Positions 6,144 through 7,538 of a stretch of 7,538 bases of DNA are shown piece by piece. A program made the translations under genes and the position numbers. The notes under the pieces are model-generated. The model was not told the DNA's origin. It made no database searches and was given only the letters and a program-made list of their open reading frames with translations. This DNA comes from JAIYDQ01 sp031411055. Its GTDB lineage: Bacteria > Planctomycetota > Planctomycetia > Pirellulales > Pirellulaceae. The stretch covers positions 1-7,538 of the forward strand of contig JANOAI010000319.1 of NCBI GenBank assembly GCA_031411055.1, given 5' to 3'. How positions within the stretch are numbered: position 1 is the stretch's first letter; each line of letters begins with the position of its first letter.

Positions 6144-6177
6144 GGACGAACAAAATGTTGGATGAATCGAACGGGAG
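6144..6177 (+). other. attC-like site 5, left half only
   Basis: R'' region GGACGAAC (6144-6151) directly follows the nhaA stop. Its reverse complement GTTCGTCC is identical over 8 bases to the R' region of site 4 (4928-4935). It continues like the other left arms, with ...GAATCG, an A at the usual bulge position (6170), then ACGGGAG. No CTCCCGT...CGATTC right arm or R' box follows before the next element, so the site is truncated. Confidence 0.75.
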
Positions 6178-6239
6178 ATAGTTGAGAGACGAGCAGGGGT
6201 AGATCCTGCCTGAGTAGCTCTTAGCCAAAGGCTCAGTAT
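6178..6239 (+). other. Short unassigned segment with small hairpins
   Basis: GCAGG-GGTAGAT-CCTGC and AGCC-AAA-GGCT can each form a short hairpin, and CTGAG...CTCAG can enclose the second. It does not continue the RT sequence found beyond the MITE-like element and is not a right arm for attC-like site 5. Origin unknown. Confidence 0.3.
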
Positions 6240-6378
6240 CTAGAGCATTTTCATGAACGACGTAGGCTTGGAAAACGGGGTCAGGTACCAAAAGCCGGAA
6301 CGGCCCTTCGGGTGCTTGGCACTTTTGGTATCTGACCCCGTTTTCCGAATGGCTATATGAAAAATGAAAATGCTCTAG
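6240..6378. mobile_element. Nested palindromic MITE/REP-like element
   Basis: Perfect 15-bp terminal inverted repeats CTAGAGCATTTTCAT (6240-6254) and its complement (6364-6378) enclose a second inverted repeat of 25 bp (6270-6294 and 6322-6346) with one mismatch, starting GGAAAACGGGGTCAG. The central loop holds a further CCCTTCGGG-type hairpin. At 139 bp with no gene inside, it is a non-autonomous element or a REP-type palindrome. The core ACGGGGTCAGGTACC is one I associate with repeats mobilised by Y1 (REP-associated) transposases; that link is recollection only. No clear target duplication is visible. Confidence 0.7.
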
Positions 6379-6383
6379 GCTGT

Positions 6384-6728
6384 ACTGCTAAGAAGAAGTT
6401 CTCACAGAAGGTATCCGCTCTGAAAGAGTGGTTCCGCGAGAATCTGACGACTCCGCTCGGAGAAGTTTGGACCACGCTGACTGCGAAGTTGAAAGGCCAC
6501 TACCAATACTACAATGTCAACGACAATTGGAATTGGTTGCTGAAGTTTCAGCGCACCGCGGGCAGGCTTGGTTCTCGGTGGATGCGACGCCGCAGCCATA
6601 AGGGAGCCAATCTGAGTTGGGGCGACTACCATAAGTTCCTGGAACGTCATCCCTTAGCCGTCCCCGGCTCGATTACCGACTTGATTGCAATGTCTCGCAT
6701 GCAAGAGTGGCCCGGCGACAAGTGTTAG
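6384..6728 (+). pseudogene. C-terminal maturase remnant of a second group II intron RT
   Basis: The frame gives KKKFSQKVSALKEWFRENLT, then LGEVWTTLTAKLKGHYQYYNV, then LLKFQRTAGRLGSRWMRRRS and WGDYHKFLERHPLAVPG, ending with LIAMSRMQEWPGDKC. This is the group II maturase (X) domain of an intron-encoded protein: the K-x-KGHYQYYN and FLERHPL motifs are typical. The catalytic RT domain is absent; similarity begins immediately after the MITE-like element, and the apparent ATG at 6357 lies in that element's right arm, so it is not a real start. This family type differs from the class C protein at 2843-4343 and lies on the opposite strand. It is a dead remnant. Confidence 0.83.
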
Positions 6729-6732
6729 TTGG

Positions 6733-6765
6733 GAGCCGGATGCGTTAACTGGGCTAGTCCGGTTC
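6733..6765 (+). ncRNA. Degenerate group II intron domain V
   Basis: Starting four bases after the maturase stop, GAGCCGGA (6733-6740) pairs with TCCGGTTC (6758-6765), with AGC in the catalytic-triad position as in most non-class-C introns. The length, 33 nt, is near the canonical 34. The upper stem (TGCGTTAACTGGGCTAG) does not pair properly, so it is probably decayed. No clear domain VI follows. Confidence 0.65.
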
Positions 6766-6860
6766 TGAGAGAATTTTGGTGCTCAACGTGAAAAGGATTC
6801 AGTATTTTGACACCACAAGGAGAAATCCGAGGACAACAGTGAAAACAAACCGTATCCTAA

Positions 6861-7411
6861 AATCCGAAGACACCATTACTACTCGCCCCACACGTTTGGT
6901 ACAGCGAAAGCGGCGATGAAGTCTCTGGCAACATCTTCATGGCAACAGCTCGCGGGGCCCGTATGCCAAGCGACACTGCAAAGGAAAACGAGTCGATGGA
7001 AACCCGTGCTATTCGCTTGAACGCAAGATCAAGGAGCAGTACCTTCAGTTTGGCTGGGACGTCCATTCGATTGTGGCCGATCCACAATTTCTCGATCCGG
7101 CTAAAGGTGACTTCCGAGTCGCAGATGGATCGCCTGCTTTGAAAGTCGGCTTCCGAAATTTTCCGATGGATCAGTTCGGTTTCAAAAAGGTTACGCTGAA
7201 GGCCATCGCTGCGATCCCCATCATCCCTGAACTCCAAGTTCCTACGGAAGTAACGAAACATCGTCCCGACAGTCCGAAAGCGTTGACTGAGAAAACGGCG
7301 ACTTGGTTTGGTGTCCAGTTTCGGTCGATCAAGGGCGAAGAATTTTTGGCGTTCGGCGTGACCAAAGAAGACGGTGGCGTAGCGATCTCGCAAATAAGTA
7401 GTCGAGGCTGA
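6861..7411 (+). pseudogene. C-terminal fragment of a right-handed beta-helix protein, frameshifted
   Basis: Two frames together give one protein end. The first (6861 to about 6955) reads HVWYSESGDEVSGNIFMATA; the second (about 6956-7411) reads PYAKRHCKGKRVDGN, LERKIKEQYLQFGWDVHSIV, ADPQFLDPAKGDFRVADGSP and ALKVGF. The motif DP-x-F-x-DP...GDFR...SPAL is the standard close of secreted pectate-lyase-like parallel beta-helix proteins, common in planctomycetes. A tail follows (TATWFGVQFRSIKGEEFLAF...EEDGG-like), possibly part of a PDZ-like domain. A GTG at 7073 could start a short ORF, but the homologous frame extends well upstream of it. The N-terminal catalytic or helix part and any signal peptide are missing. 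The antisense frame 6857-7393 is a shadow. Confidence 0.6.
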
Positions 7412-7466
7412 ATAATTGAGTTGGAGTTTTGTTTGTTGGGGTTTTCGTTTGAAAGAAGGGCGCTAG

Positions 7467-7509
7467 AATTGCAAGGTAACTTGGTGATTGAACTCAAAAC
7501 CTTGCAATT
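7467..7509. repeat. 11-bp inverted repeat (hairpin) before the next gene
   Basis: AATTGCAAGGT (7467-7477) and ACCTTGCAATT (7499-7509) form a perfect 11-bp stem with a 21-nt loop, ending 11 bases before ATG 7521. No T-run follows. It could be an operator, a leader hairpin controlling translation, or a weak terminator for upstream transcripts. TAGAAT at 7464-7469 resembles a -10 box, but no good -35 is spaced correctly. Confidence 0.5.
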
Positions 7510-7520
7510 TGGAGAATGGC

Positions 7521-7538
7521 ATGAAGCCTTCTTTACGG
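7521..7538 (+). CDS. Start of a further gene, cut by the window edge
   Basis: ATG 7521 is preceded by GGAG (7511-7514) with a 6-nt spacer and encodes MKPSLR before the window ends. Too short to identify. The call rests only on start context and on its position just after the hairpin. Confidence 0.4.

Noticed and set aside
5905..6291. Minus-strand ORF of 128 aa
   Set aside because: Overlaps the 3' end of nhaA and the MITE-like arm; shadow frame.
6857..7393. Minus-strand ORF of 178 aa
   Set aside because: Antisense to the beta-helix remnant, whose plus-strand frame has family motifs; the minus product has none.
1..7538. CRISPR array, tRNA or rRNA genes
   Set aside because: No regularly spaced direct repeats and no cloverleaf or rRNA motif were seen on either strand.

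Overview
The window reads as a stretch of an integron-type gene-cassette array, probably from a planctomycete (Pirellulales/Rhodopirellula-like). The taxonomic guess rests on style only: a WD40 protein with a C-terminal membrane helix, a right-handed beta-helix remnant, many small orphan genes, roughly 50% GC, and a C-terminal tail (NPMDRSGGSAAS) that I recall from such genomes but could not verify. No integrase gene or attI site is in the window.

Layout. Positions 1-6177 hold five same-strand genes, each followed by an attC-like imperfect palindrome: a 5'-truncated WD40 gene (3-1157), an NTF2/SnoaL-like gene (1223-1618), two orphan genes (1733-2272 and 2369-2776) and a full-length nhaA Na+/H+ antiporter gene (4949-6142). 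The palindromes lie at about 1112-1201, 1633-1719, 2279-2370, 2771-2781 joined to 4856-4934, and 6144-6177 (left half only). The strongest evidence for cassettes is that the bases starting at the crossover GTT before each gene are the reverse complement of the R'' box after the same gene. This holds for all four complete cassettes (9/9, 8/8, 8/8 and 8/9 bases), as expected if each unit moved as a circle cut at G|TT.

The fourth palindrome is split by a group IIC intron on the minus strand (about 4855 down to 2782). It has a recognisable 5' domain I, domains V and VI and a reverse transcriptase/maturase with a YADD motif. Removing it restores a normal palindrome. Its RT gene is itself broken: a plus-strand block (about 3695-4083), holding a DUF5372-like fragment and a small glutamine-rich ORF with a good ribosome binding site, replaces the central RT1-RT2 region.

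After nhaA the array breaks up: a half attC, a nested palindromic MITE-like element (6240-6378), the C-terminal maturase remnant and domain V of a second, different group II intron on the plus strand (6379-6765), a frameshifted C-terminal fragment of a beta-helix protein (6861-7411), and the first six codons of a further gene after an 11-bp hairpin (7467-7509, ATG at 7521).
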